Assembly (NCBI GenBank): GCA_965221195.1
Contig: OZ244864.1
Span: 558,001 to 622,000, forward strand
Origin: Poriferisodalis sp965221195
GTDB taxonomy: Bacteria; Actinomycetota; Acidimicrobiia; Acidimicrobiales; Poriferisodalaceae
Direction: 5' to 3'
DNA length: 64,000 nt
The stretch's first letter is position 1, and every line of letters starts with the position of its first letter. The notes below the pieces were generated by a model, which was given only the letters and a program-made list of their open reading frames with translations, was not told the DNA's origin and did not search any database. The position numbers and the translations under genes are program-made. Below are positions 32,134 through 40,296 of this stretch, piece after piece.

Positions 32134-33293
32134 TCGTCGTCCTCCGCTTGGTGCAGTTCGTCGAAGCTAGGCAGATTCTGATCTTCGGGGTTGAGGCCGC
32201 GCTCGTATTCGGCTATCAGCCTGAGCTCGTCTTCACTGAGCACACTCCCGAAGCCCGGCATGCCGTAATTGCCGAGCCGCGCGAACTGGCCGTAGGGGAC
32301 ATTGTCATCTGCGCCGCCATCAATGAACGAAATGTGATCTTCGATATCGGGGAACAGCCGCTCCAAGCTCACCTTGTTGAGAGGCGGCCCGTAACGTCCC
32401 GCGCCATCAGGTCCCGGTTCAACCTCAATAGTGCCGCCGTTGTTCGGCAACTGCGCCGACCCGCGGCCGGGCCAGCGAGGCGTGTGACAACGGGCGCAGT
32501 GCAAGTCGAACAGGATCTTGCCGTCGGAGGCGCCGCTGTATTGCTCGGAGGCTTCGGCGGCCTCAAAACGAGTGCGCGCACGCTCCTGGGCTTCCTCATC
32601 GGAGATTCTCTCACTCCACAGCCACGCCACTAGGTCGTCAATCTCTTGGTCGGTGAGCGGGCCGCCGCCTTCAAGCCCCCACGCCGGCATGACCCCTCGA
32701 CCGTAGACGAGGATCTGACGCACCTCGCTGGTCTCGTCCAAGGTTTCTGCATCGGTGTCAAACCGGGTGAACACATCGTCGATTGCGGGGCCCTCCCAAG
32801 TCGTATTGATGATGAAAGAATCGCGGTCGGCGACTTGGTTGCCGATATCAAGCACCACCGGAGCAAAACGCGCACCCCCGAGGTCTGCTCCGTGGCAGTC
32901 AGTGCATGCCTGTTCCGCTGCAAGCGCTGCGCCGCGAGCGATAGATGCCTCAGAAAACGCTGTCTCAGCACCGGAGCGGCGTCCGCCTTCGAGCATCCAG
33001 TACACCGGCAGCACCAACGCCATGACCAACAGCATCACAACGCCGAAAGCCTGCACCTTCTCAAGGCGACTGCCCTCAAGCTCCTCATCGTCGGGCAGAT
33101 TGCCGCGATTAGCCGCCAATTCGATCTCGCTGCCGATCTCGGCCTTGGCCTGACGGATGTTGACAAAGACATAGATGGCCCATCCGATCACCACAACCGC
33201 CAGCAACACGATCGCAATAGAGCGCTCCGTGCTGATGCCCAACAGTTGAGGGAGTCCGGCGGCGACCCCTGAAAACCCGCTCGCCTCAGGCAC
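32130..33293 (-). CDS. Membrane-anchored di-haem cytochrome c
   Basis: About 387 residues from GTG 33293, which has a GAAGGG site and overlaps the Rieske stop by 8 bp; an ATG at 33389 would overlap by about 100 bp. Two predicted helices (about 25-45 and 82-100) are followed by two c-type domains with CTDCH (130-134) and CARCH (266-270). Each is followed by a Met-containing segment (VMPAWG, GMPGFG) that could supply the sixth ligand. The likely role is to accept electrons from the Rieske protein and pass them on at the outer face. The di-haem layout resembles actinobacterial QcrC, although the rest of the complex is b6f-like. Confidence 0.93.
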   Translation of the reverse strand: MPEASGFSGVAAGLPQLLGISTERSIAIVLLAVVVIGWAIYVFVNIRQAKAEIGSEIELAANRGNLPDDEELEGSRLEKVQAFGVVMLLVMALVLPVYWMLEGGRRSGAETAFSEASIARGAALAAEQACTDCHGADLGGARFAPVVLDIGNQVADRDSFIINTTWEGPAIDDVFTRFDTDAETLDETSEVRQILVYGRGVMPAWGLEGGGPLTDQEIDDLVAWLWSERISDEEAQERARTRFEAAEASEQYSGASDGKILFDLHCARCHTPRWPGRGSAQLPNNGGTIEVEPGPDGAGRYGPPLNKVSLERLFPDIEDHISFIDGGADDNVPYGQFARLGNYGMPGFGSVLSEDELRLIAEYERGLNPEDQNLPSFDELHQAEDDE

Positions 33294-34173
33294 AGTGCGG
33301 CCCTTCAAGGCCTTGCCCGGTGGTGTCTGTACCGATGGCGGGGCCTTGCGACGCCCGTCCGGTGTCGATAAAGACGCTGCCGTCCTCAACCGTCACCGGG
33401 AACCGGTCCATGCCGCGCGGGGCAGGACCAGACTTCTTCTCACCGACGCGGTTGTACTTCGAACCGTGGCAAGGGCACTCAAACCACTGCGAGCTACCGC
33501 ACACCGGCACCTTGCAGCCCAAGTGCGGGCATACCTGCCAGAGCGCCACATAGCCCTGCTTCATGCCGTCAAGCACGGCACCGCCGTAGGTCGCCTCGGC
33601 ATTGGCCTGCGTTGCGGCATCTGTCGGGTAGGGCTGGACGTAGCTCCGGGCCTCAGGGAAATATGAGAAATTCTCCGCAGGAGTACCCGACGCAATCAGT
33701 TCGTCTACAGCGTCAACCGTGCCTACCTTGATCTTTGAGCCGAAACCGCCCGTCGGGCGGGGCCACAAGAAAGCGAGCGTGGCGGCACTGAATGTTCCCA
33801 AGCCGGTCGCCATCAAGAGGACTGACGACCTGTTCAGGAACTGTCGACGCGTGACACCCATCTCTTCGGGAGGTGGCGGTGCCCAGTCCTGCGGCAAGTC
33901 TGGTTCGGCAACTGCCACCGGAGCCGGGCGGCGTTCTAGGGCCACGGCACGTTCAAGTTCGCGCGCCTGCGAGCTGGCCCCAAACACGTCGGTGTCGTCT
34001 TCGTTGGGCACTGTGCCCAAGCTGGCGGCCGCTTCCTCGTCGCGCCGACGCGTCTCACGCGATAGGTAACCGAGCCCAGAAATATCGCGACGTTGCAGCG
34101 AAACGAACGCAACCACCGCACCTAGCGCAACGATGACCGGGATGGCGACCGCGAGAATGGTTCCGGTGGACAT
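33286..34173 (-). CDS. Rieske [2Fe-2S] protein
   Basis: 295 residues. An N-terminal helix (about 5-25) is followed by a long charged linker. Then comes a twin-arginine-like VTRRQFLNRSS (107-117) with a second helix, and the Rieske fold. Cluster ligands are in box 1 (Cys215, His217, Cys220; CPHLGC) and box 2 (Cys233/Cys235, His236; CPCHG). An internal RR motif before the second helix suggests Tat-dependent insertion of the folded domain, as for actinobacterial QcrA. It lies 12 bp after the cytochrome b subunit IV-like gene, in the order b6, subunit IV, Rieske, cytochrome c. Confidence 0.95.
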   Translation of the reverse strand: MSTGTILAVAIPVIVALGAVVAFVSLQRRDISGLGYLSRETRRRDEEAAASLGTVPNEDDTDVFGASSQARELERAVALERRPAPVAVAEPDLPQDWAPPPPEEMGVTRRQFLNRSSVLLMATGLGTFSAATLAFLWPRPTGGFGSKIKVGTVDAVDELIASGTPAENFSYFPEARSYVQPYPTDAATQANAEATYGGAVLDGMKQGYVALWQVCPHLGCKVPVCGSSQWFECPCHGSKYNRVGEKKSGPAPRGMDRFPVTVEDGSVFIDTGRASQGPAIGTDTTGQGLEGPHCA

Positions 34174-34185
34174 GCCGACGTGCTC

Positions 34186-34950
34186 CTACAGGTGGAAAAT
34201 GCCGTGCAGACCGGTGTCCCACGGGTAGGTGAAATTGAAGCCTTGTCCGCGGAAGAACGAGCCGATGATGACTAGGACCGCCCAGAACATGAGGTGGATC
34301 GTCTGGATTGAGATGGCGAACTTGCGATCCTCAGGTCGTTGCGACGGGTTCTTGTCTATGTAGGGGGCAAATCCCAGCAGCACCAGCACGACAGCAGGAA
34401 TCGTCACACCCGCAATCATCGGATCAAACATCGTGAGCAGTTCTTGGAGACCCAAGAAATACCACGGCGCCTTGGAAGGATTGGGTGTCTCGTTGAGGTT
34501 GGCCAACTCAAGCAGCGGCGCATTAATAAACAGCGAGAACACCAACGTGAAAGCAGTAATGAACAGTGCTGCGGTGAACTCCGCAGCCAGAAGATGCGGC
34601 CAGACATGCACCTTGTCGCCCGGCGAAGCCTTGACATCTTGAATCGAACCCGACTTGACGACAGTCAACAACCGGTGAGTGTTGCCCGCCGGGCCCGCCA
34701 TGAGCGGCGGAGGTGCTGTGGCCACGCCGCCGCCTGATGTGGGAGCAGTGGCAGGTGCCATGCCAGCCACAGCGGGGGGGCCGCCCGGCTGCTGACTGGC
34801 CTCAAGCAGCGAGCGCGGGATCGTAACGCCGTCGTCATCATTGGGCTGCGAGCCAGCCGAAGCGTTGGCATCAAAAGGCGCTGCCGCACCCGTGGCCTTG
34901 GCCCGGGCTTCGGCGCTGCGCCGCAGGAGGTGTTCGGGTATTTCGGTCAT
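34186..34950 (-). CDS. petD: Cytochrome b C-terminal subunit (subunit IV/PetD-like) with APWY in place of PEWY
   Basis: 254 residues. The first 115 residues are hydrophilic and low complexity, beginning MTEIPEHLLRRS (1-12) with a second related IPRSLLEAS at 44-52. Three helices follow, matching subunit IV. The Qo-site motif, normally PEWY, is APWY (161-164; SKAPWYFLGLQELL), so the catalytic Glu position is Pro. The N-terminal motif is shared with the divergently encoded cytochrome c at 37085. It follows the b6 gene by about 55 bp. Identity as the second half of a split cytochrome b is firm. Confidence 0.92.
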   Translation of the reverse strand: MTEIPEHLLRRSAEARAKATGAAAPFDANASAGSQPNDDDGVTIPRSLLEASQQPGGPPAVAGMAPATAPTSGGGVATAPPPLMAGPAGNTHRLLTVVKSGSIQDVKASPGDKVHVWPHLLAAEFTAALFITAFTLVFSLFINAPLLELANLNETPNPSKAPWYFLGLQELLTMFDPMIAGVTIPAVVLVLLGFAPYIDKNPSQRPEDRKFAISIQTIHLMFWAVLVIIGSFFRGQGFNFTYPWDTGLHGIFHL

Positions 34951-34971
34951 CTGCTTGTGCTCATCGGCCTG

Positions 34972-35004
34972 TGTGTACCTCAGGACTTGCTGTGTACCTA
35001 AGGA
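34972..35004. repeat. 14-bp direct repeat between petB-like and petD-like genes
   Basis: tgtgtacctcagga at 34972-34985 and tgtgtacctaagga at 34991-35004 (one mismatch, period 19). Confidence 0.75.
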
Positions 35005-35005
35005 T

Positions 35006-35806
35006 CTACAAGGGTCCTGATATGCCTCCGTCCTTTCTGACTCTCCAGAAGTGGATCGCCATAAAAATGACGATCACGAACGGCAGCATCAGCACATGCA
35101 GCACGTACCACCGCAGCAAGGTCTCAGATCCGATGTCTTGGCTTCCCAGCAGCACAAATCGAACTTGAGAGCCGAATACGGGCGTGAATCCCATCATGTT
35201 TGTGCCCACGGTCACCGCCCACAGCGCCAACTGGTCCCACGGCAGCAGGTAACCGGTGAAGCTGAGCAGCAGCGTCAGCTTGAGCAGGATTACGCCGATG
35301 ACCCAGTTGAACTCCCTCGGCGCCTTGTAGGCACCGTGATAGAAGACGCGGGCCATGTGCAAGAACACAGTGAGCACCATGAGGTGTGCTGCCCATCGAT
35401 GCATGTTGCGCACAAGCAACCCAAAGGCGACTTGCGTGTGGAGGCTCTCGATGTCTGACCACGCAGCCGTGTCGGTGGGCCGATAGAAAAACATCAAGAA
35501 GATGCCTGTGATGGTCAACAGCATGAACAAGAAGAAGCTGAGGCCGCCAAGACACAAGGTGTAGCTGACTTTGACAGCGTGCCGTTTCACCTTCACCGGA
35601 TGAAGGTGGTACAGGACGCTGTTCATGATGACGTAGGAGCGGTTCCGCGGGCTGTCGGTGTACCCCTTGCGGAAGATTGACCCCGGACGGAAGACCGATG
35701 TCCAGAACTGGCTGTCCTGCATCCAATCCGCCGCTTGCTGCCGTGCGTCCTGCAAACGCTGCGGCAGATTTGGCTTGTTCTTGGGAGACTCGAGAGTATT
35801 CGCCAT
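35006..35806 (-). CDS. petB: Cytochrome b6-type subunit with the haem-ci cysteine
   Basis: 266 residues. Bis-His haem ligands are His136/His150 on helix B (NMHRW, FLHMARVF) and His237/His252 on helix D (YVLHV, AIHFW), with 14- and 15-residue spacing as in b6. The LCLGG segment places Cys85 at the position of plant b6 Cys35, which covalently holds haem ci. The C-terminus KDGGISGPL is the b6 ending. This is therefore a split, b6f-type cytochrome b rather than the full-length QcrB usual in actinobacteria. The first 50 residues are a basic, non-membrane extension. Confidence 0.95.
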   Translation of the reverse strand: MANTLESPKNKPNLPQRLQDARQQAADWMQDSQFWTSVFRPGSIFRKGYTDSPRNRSYVIMNSVLYHLHPVKVKRHAVKVSYTLCLGGLSFFLFMLLTITGIFLMFFYRPTDTAAWSDIESLHTQVAFGLLVRNMHRWAAHLMVLTVFLHMARVFYHGAYKAPREFNWVIGVILLKLTLLLSFTGYLLPWDQLALWAVTVGTNMMGFTPVFGSQVRFVLLGSQDIGSETLLRWYVLHVLMLPFVIVIFMAIHFWRVRKDGGISGPL

Positions 35807-35869
35807 AACTGTTTGATCTAGGTGGATCAGATCCTTCGCTGTACAGGCACTTGAAGCGCCGGGGCCGGA

Positions 35870-36286
35870 CTACAACCGCATCCCGTAGGCGTAGCCGTGG
35901 GTGTGTGTGCGTCCATGGACATCGCCCGACGGTGGCGGGTTGTTGCTGACTTTGCCGAGCGTGATCACACCGGTCGGGCAGCGGTCAACGCACAGCGCGC
36001 AACGGGTACACACATCATCGTCGATGATGAAGATCGCGTTGTCGGTGGGATCAAGTCCCGGCTGGTCCACACCAACGGCTTCGTCAACAGCGTCGGTGGA
36101 CACGTACCAGATGCACTTCCACGGACAGATATCGACACAGCCTTCGCATTGGATGCACTCAGACTGGTCAATGTTGATGAACTGCTTGGGCTTGACCGCT
36201 GCGTTGAGGTAGGCAGCATCAACTTGGTGCAAGACGTAGTCGTCGCGGAACTTGGGCATCGGCGGGTTTGCGTCGGTTGCGGCCAT
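35870..36286 (-). CDS. 2[4Fe-4S] ferredoxin-like protein of the cytochrome b cluster
   Basis: 138 residues with two CxxCxxCxxxCP motifs at Cys44/47/50/54 (CIQCEGCVDICP) and Cys93/96/99/103 (CTRCALCVDRCP), separated by a 38-residue acidic linker. There is no membrane segment or signal peptide, so it is cytoplasmic. It lies between the membrane protein gene at 36299 (12 bp) and cytochrome b6 (63 bp). A ferredoxin inside a bc/b6f operon is unusual. It could feed or drain electrons at the cytoplasmic haem ci, or serve an unrelated nearby partner. The function is inferred from position. Confidence 0.93.
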   Translation of the reverse strand: MAATDANPPMPKFRDDYVLHQVDAAYLNAAVKPKQFINIDQSECIQCEGCVDICPWKCIWYVSTDAVDEAVGVDQPGLDPTDNAIFIIDDDVCTRCALCVDRCPTGVITLGKVSNNPPPSGDVHGRTHTHGYAYGMRL

Positions 36287-36298
36287 CGGGTTGCGCTC

Positions 36299-36733
36299 TC
36301 AGTTGCCTTTGATGAGTGGTCGGCCGTATTCGGAGGTCTGCGCGGCGGCGGGCTGAACCTTGTCGCGGCGTTGCCACCACAGCCACAGCAGCGGCAGTCC
36401 GACTAGGGCTGCAACATGCTCAACCACGACCACCATGTCGCTGACTTTCTTCAGATCAATGCGCATCGGCGGGAACGTGATGGGCGAAGTGAGGAACTGG
36501 CCTTCGGTAACCAAGAAACGCTCAACCGACCAGCCCCACTCGTTGTCGGTGAGACGGACCCAGCGGTCGGGGACGACACCGAAGACCATCAGCAAGATCA
36601 TGAAGACGTACGCCGCCCCCAGCATGGCCTCGCCCCAGGTCGTGGGGCGGTCCGTTGGACGGCGTCTGCCGTACCACACCACCCCGTAAACCATGAGGGC
36701 GGTGACGAGGATCGATGTGACAAGTGCAACCAC
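36299..36733 (-). CDS. Unknown three-helix membrane protein, first gene of the cytochrome b cluster
   Basis: Not recognised. 144 residues with predicted helices at about 1-20, 35-55 and 100-120. Between the second and third is a conserved-looking WVRLTDNEWGWSVERFLV segment. Starts with GTG 36733 behind a strong GGAGGAG site. It has no cofactor motif. As the promoter-proximal gene of a seven-gene cluster with the ferredoxin next to it, it may anchor the ferredoxin at the membrane; this is speculative. Confidence 0.85.
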   Translation of the reverse strand: MVALVTSILVTALMVYGVVWYGRRRPTDRPTTWGEAMLGAAYVFMILLMVFGVVPDRWVRLTDNEWGWSVERFLVTEGQFLTSPITFPPMRIDLKKVSDMVVVVEHVAALVGLPLLWLWWQRRDKVQPAAAQTSEYGRPLIKGN

Positions 36734-37084
36734 TCTTTCGCTCCTCCGCGTTTTCCTGTCGGCAACTGTTGGCTGTTCGGCGTTGTCGCATCTGATGGGG
36801 GATCAGGTGCGACGGTGCCAGCACGACCAAGGCAAAGATTACCGGTGCCTCGGCTGTAGCGCGTGATGTTCTAGCACGGCGGTCCGCAGATGCGGTGTCG
36901 CGGCACAGTCCAGTTTCGAGATCGACGTTGGGGGGCGGCAGCGGCGCAGTCCCATGGCAGACTTGCGCCTCGGTGTGCCCAAGCGCGTATCGTGCCCGGC
37001 AAGCCAAGCACCACCACCAAAGCCAGAAGCCCAAGAAGCCAAACCCCAGAAACCAAACCACGAGGAAACCCCACGGAGGAGCCC
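36734..37084. promoter_or_regulatory. Divergent promoter region between the cytochrome b cluster and cytochrome c
   Basis: 351 bp without a supported gene. Both flanking genes start here, outward, each with a strong Shine-Dalgarno site: GGAGGAG for the minus gene at about 36741-36747 and GGAGGAG at 37075-37081 for the plus gene. Promoters for the whole respiratory supercluster must lie here, but I cannot name a convincing -35/-10 pair by eye. Confidence 0.6.
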
Positions 37085-37858
37085 GTGACCGAAGTTCCCG
37101 AGTACCTGCTAGAGCGCTCGCGACAGCGTCGCATTGCCTTGGGTGTGCTTGAAGACGACGGCAGCGGTGCCGCGACAGCGGCGGCACCCACGGCTACGGC
37201 GAGCACCGAGACAGCGGCCTCGGGGCCTTCACAGGCACAGATGATCGCCGCAGCCAAGGAAGCCGCAAAGCTTGAGGTTGAACCAACACCGTCGGCCGAC
37301 TCGGCTTGGGTGGTCGCTGCGAAAACCCGGCACCGAATCCCGGTCTGGGTGTTGCCGGTGCTGTTCTGCTTGCCTCTGTGGGCATTCGTCTATGTGCAGA
37401 TGACCGACCCTCCGCCCGAACCGATTACGGCCGTCAACGAGGGCGCTGCGACGTATGCGGCTCGTTGTGCGAGCTGCCATGTCGGTGACGGTTCAGGCAG
37501 CGACGGCGGTGCTGTGGGACGGCCGCTGTGGAACGGTGAGGTGCTGCTGACTTTCCCAGACTTCGACGATTCGTACATCGACTGGATAGCGGTGGGCTCT
37601 GAGGGCATCGGGCTGGGGCAGCCTTACGGCAATCCGAATCGCCCCGGCGGTGCCCACATTTCAGGTGAGACGGGTGCCAACATGCCGGCATTCGGCGAGG
37701 TGCTCAATGAGCATCAGCTCTATTCGGTGGCGCGGTATGTGCGCGAGATCATCGGCGGCGAGGTTGTCAGCGAAGACGTTGCTGCTGCGCGCGACGCAGA
37801 GTGGGAAATGCTCGGCGGCGGTGCCATTACCGGCGGGAGTGGTGGCGGAGGCCACTAG
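37085..37858 (+). CDS. Membrane-anchored mono-haem cytochrome c
   Basis: 257 residues from GTG 37085, chosen for the GGAGGAG site immediately upstream. The N-terminus VTEVPEYLLERSRQRR matches the N-terminus of the PetD-like subunit (MTEIPEHLLRRS). An Ala/Thr-rich linker, one helix (about 86-105) and a c-type domain with CASCH (128-132) and GANMPAFG follow. It ends in a Gly-rich tail. It is encoded divergently from the cytochrome b cluster and shares the control region, so it is probably its electron acceptor or a link to a terminal oxidase. Confidence 0.92.
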   Translation: MTEVPEYLLERSRQRRIALGVLEDDGSGAATAAAPTATASTETAASGPSQAQMIAAAKEAAKLEVEPTPSADSAWVVAAKTRHRIPVWVLPVLFCLPLWAFVYVQMTDPPPEPITAVNEGAATYAARCASCHVGDGSGSDGGAVGRPLWNGEVLLTFPDFDDSYIDWIAVGSEGIGLGQPYGNPNRPGGAHISGETGANMPAFGEVLNEHQLYSVARYVREIIGGEVVSEDVAAARDAEWEMLGGGAITGGSGGGGH

Positions 37859-37861
37859 CAC

Positions 37862-37889
37862 CCAAGCGGCGGCTCATCGGCACGCTTGG
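37862..37889. terminator. Possible hairpin after the cytochrome c gene
   Basis: CCAAGCG (37862-37868) and CGCTTGG (37883-37889) form a 7-bp stem with a 14-nt loop right after the cytochrome c stop. No T-run follows, so a factor-independent terminator is only a possibility. Confidence 0.35.
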
Positions 37890-37957
37890 CGGACATCAGC
37901 CTGTCCCGAGCGAACACCACGGCAACCACAACAGACGACCACGACAATCGGCTACAA

Positions 37958-37989
37958 CAGCTTGCGGCTACGGCAGCTTGTGGCTACGG
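37958..37989. repeat. 16-bp tandem duplication in the convergent gap
   Basis: cagcttgcggctacgg at 37958-37973 and cagcttgtggctacgg at 37974-37989, one mismatch. It lies just before the stop of the minus-strand PDZ/Lon gene. Confidence 0.85.
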
Positions 37990-37994
37990 CGTGG

Positions 37995-39335
37995 TCACTC
38001 TGCTGGCGAACGGTGGAACTCGATGGCAGCGAGGGCTTCTTGGAGATTCTCGACACCAACGACTGTCACAGAAGGCTCAGCGACAGCCGCCGCAGAGGAT
38101 GCTTGAGCGGCCGGCACCAAGAAAAGGTCGATGCCAGCGCGCACAGTGGAGTGTGCTTTCTGCGGTACTCCGCCGATAGGGCCGACGGTGCCGTCATGGC
38201 GAATAGTGCCAGTGGCAGCAACATCAAGGTCGCCGGTGAGCGGTTCGGGTGTGAGCGCGTCAATGACTGACAGCGTGAAAGCTAGGCCGGCTGAAGGGCC
38301 GCCGATGTTGTTGACGTTAAGCCTGACATCGACAGGAAATTCGGCGAAGGTGACATGAGTGGCGACGATGACTCCAAGATGAGCTAGGCCGTCGCGTTCG
38401 CCAAGCACGGTGGCAAAAGTGCGCGTGGCACCGTCTGGGTCGATGGCAGTGATCTGAATTTGTTGACCGGGCTGGTTGGCCTTGATGGTGTCGGAAAGCT
38501 GCGACGCAGCAAAGACGGGGACACCATCAACCGCCTGCACGATGTCGCCTTCTTGGAGTTGGCCAAGATCGGCAGGACTGTCCGGGACAACCCACTCAAC
38601 GCGGGCACCGACGGGTGTCATGATGTCGTAGCCCAGATGCTCAAGGGCGACAGCCGCGGCGATCTGAGTGGACTGATCCATTTGGAGGCGGCCGTCCTCA
38701 CGATTCTCAGCAACCGTGCGCTCACCGAGAATGTCTTCGGTGTCAACCACCTCCAGAGCGCCATCAAGCCAGCCGCCGATGATTTCGAACAGCGAAGGTG
38801 CGAAGCTGGTACGCACGCTGACGAGATTGAGGGAAGCCTCCGAGGCATAGGCCGGACGATCTCTGATTTCGACGAATTCTTCTGTGTCGAAAGCACCGCC
38901 TGGGGCGACGATGGCCTTGTGAGGGAAACGGATCTGAAAACCGAAGAAAACGGCAAGAGGCACGAGCATGAGTGCCGTTGTGACAACGACAGCGGCGCGG
39001 GAGTACTGGCGTGGTGGGGGGTGGACGGCGCTGTTGTGGTTCGTTGCTTGGGCAATGGCGGCTTGGCTTGGGTCCTCCGCAGCCGGGTCTGCAGCCGCTG
39101 GCGCTGAGGCGGGATCGGGGTGGCGGGGTGACAGCGGAACATCAAGCATCGGATCGTCAAGCGAACTCGCCAAAGCACGCCAGCCGAGTGTCGCTTTGGT
39201 CTCATCGGCCGCGCTGGCGTCGGATTTGGATGCCGATCTGTCGGCTGGGGTGTCGTTCACAGACGCACAGCGTGCCATGTGCTTGTGCCATGTGTTGTGG
39301 CGGCGGCACGCACGATCTTCGATGTGTTGCGGCAT
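37995..39335 (-). CDS. Membrane-anchored PDZ/Lon-type serine protease (YlbL-like)
   Basis: 446 residues. A long hydrophilic Ala/Asp-rich N-terminus (to about 110) is followed by one helix (113-131), a PDZ domain (about 225-310) and a Lon-protease C-terminal domain. That domain has the catalytic Ser in GGPSAG (Ser348) and Lys in PQKAHS (Lys393). This is the YlbL/SdrC-like architecture found in Gram-positives, probably with the catalytic part outside the membrane. The true start may be ATG 39278, which trims 19 unconserved residues. It is convergent with the cytochrome c gene. Confidence 0.9.
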   Translation of the reverse strand: MPQHIEDRACRRHNTWHKHMARCASVNDTPADRSASKSDASAADETKATLGWRALASSLDDPMLDVPLSPRHPDPASAPAAADPAAEDPSQAAIAQATNHNSAVHPPPRQYSRAAVVVTTALMLVPLAVFFGFQIRFPHKAIVAPGGAFDTEEFVEIRDRPAYASEASLNLVSVRTSFAPSLFEIIGGWLDGALEVVDTEDILGERTVAENREDGRLQMDQSTQIAAAVALEHLGYDIMTPVGARVEWVVPDSPADLGQLQEGDIVQAVDGVPVFAASQLSDTIKANQPGQQIQITAIDPDGATRTFATVLGERDGLAHLGVIVATHVTFAEFPVDVRLNVNNIGGPSAGLAFTLSVIDALTPEPLTGDLDVAATGTIRHDGTVGPIGGVPQKAHSTVRAGIDLFLVPAAQASSAAAVAEPSVTVVGVENLQEALAAIEFHRSPAE

Positions 39336-39344
39336 ATTGGGCCA

Positions 39345-39509
39345 ATGGAACCGGGACGCTGGCCCTACAAGCCCACAGCTATCTGGCGGCGGTTGGTCGC
39401 CATCGTGGGATTGGCCGCGTTCACAGCTGCCTGCACGGTAGCTCTCGTAGCCATCGTGCTGGTCGCCGCAGCCGTCGGAGCGCTCCTGCTAGAAGCACTT
39501 GTGGGGTGA
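39345..39509 (+). CDS. Small membrane protein of unknown function
   Basis: 54 residues from ATG 39345. A short polar N-terminus (MEPGRWPYKPTAIWRR) leads into a long Ala/Val/Leu-rich hydrophobic stretch of about 36 residues, probably one or two helices. It ends 4 bp before the HEAT-repeat gene on the same strand, which supports co-expression. The frame is open further upstream, but the chosen start has the best protein character. Not recognised. Confidence 0.5.
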   Translation: MEPGRWPYKPTAIWRRLVAIVGLAAFTAACTVALVAIVLVAAAVGALLLEALVG

Positions 39510-39513
39510 CCCC

Positions 39514-40275
39514 ATGGAGCAAGTTCCAGCAGATCCGGCAACGACGAAACGAACGGCGGCCGGTCGACCTGACGACGCATCCGCGCGTCGGCTCCACGCA
39601 GTGATAGCGGGCCACCAAGGCGACGCTGCCGCAGCGATGCAAGCTCTGGCAGATGAGGATGCCGCAGTCCGCGCAGCGGGAATCGGCGCACTGGCACGTT
39701 GTGGCGCACTCAGCGCCGAACACATCCAAGTAGCACTATGCGACGAAGCGGCCCAAGTTCGCCGCAGAGCCTTGGAGCTAGCCCCAACGGAGATCGATCT
39801 CACCCCGATGCTTGATGACCCAGAGGCATCGGTAGTGGAAGCCGCAGCTTCTGCGCTCGGAGAGCGAGACTGGGATCAAACAGCCGTTCCTCATCTGTGT
39901 CGGACAGCCCGTCATCATGGCGACCCGCTGTGTCGCGAGAGCGCAATCGCTGCGCTCGGTGCCATCGCAGCGGGCTCTCGTTCTGCTTGGGGCGGCACCG
40001 ACAGCACCGCGAACGATCCCGCAAGCAACACAGGCAACACAAACAACAAGGGCAACCAGGCACCAGATGGCGAGCTAGACGAGACAGACGAGACAGTGTT
40101 GGGCGCTCTGCTCGCTGCATTGGATGATCGACCGCAGATCCGGCGTCGGGCTCTGCTAGGTCTGCACCAATTTGGCGACCAGCGCGCTGTTGACGCGGTC
40201 CGTGCCTCGTTGTGTGACCGCGACCGGCAAGTGCGCGCTATTGCGGGCGAATTGCTAGGCGTTGCCGTCCGTTGA
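39514..40275 (+). CDS. HEAT-repeat protein
   Basis: 253 residues. Helical pairs of the type ADEDAAVRAAGIGALARCGAL and DDRPQIRRRALLGLHQFGD recur about five times, fitting HEAT or PBS-lyase-like repeats used for protein binding. A Ser/Asn/Gly linker (about 160-190) interrupts the array. No catalytic motif. ATG 39514 follows the small membrane protein gene by 4 bp, so the two may work together. The partner is unknown. Confidence 0.85.
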   Translation: MEQVPADPATTKRTAAGRPDDASARRLHAVIAGHQGDAAAAMQALADEDAAVRAAGIGALARCGALSAEHIQVALCDEAAQVRRRALELAPTEIDLTPMLDDPEASVVEAAASALGERDWDQTAVPHLCRTARHHGDPLCRESAIAALGAIAAGSRSAWGGTDSTANDPASNTGNTNNKGNQAPDGELDETDETVLGALLAALDDRPQIRRRALLGLHQFGDQRAVDAVRASLCDRDRQVRAIAGELLGVAVR

Positions 40276-40296
40276 GTTGGGGCCAGTGAGTTGCGG

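Noticed and set aside
36871..37257. Minus-strand frames across the cytochrome c start region
   Set aside because: Antisense to the GTG-started cytochrome c with a strong ribosome binding site; no family features.
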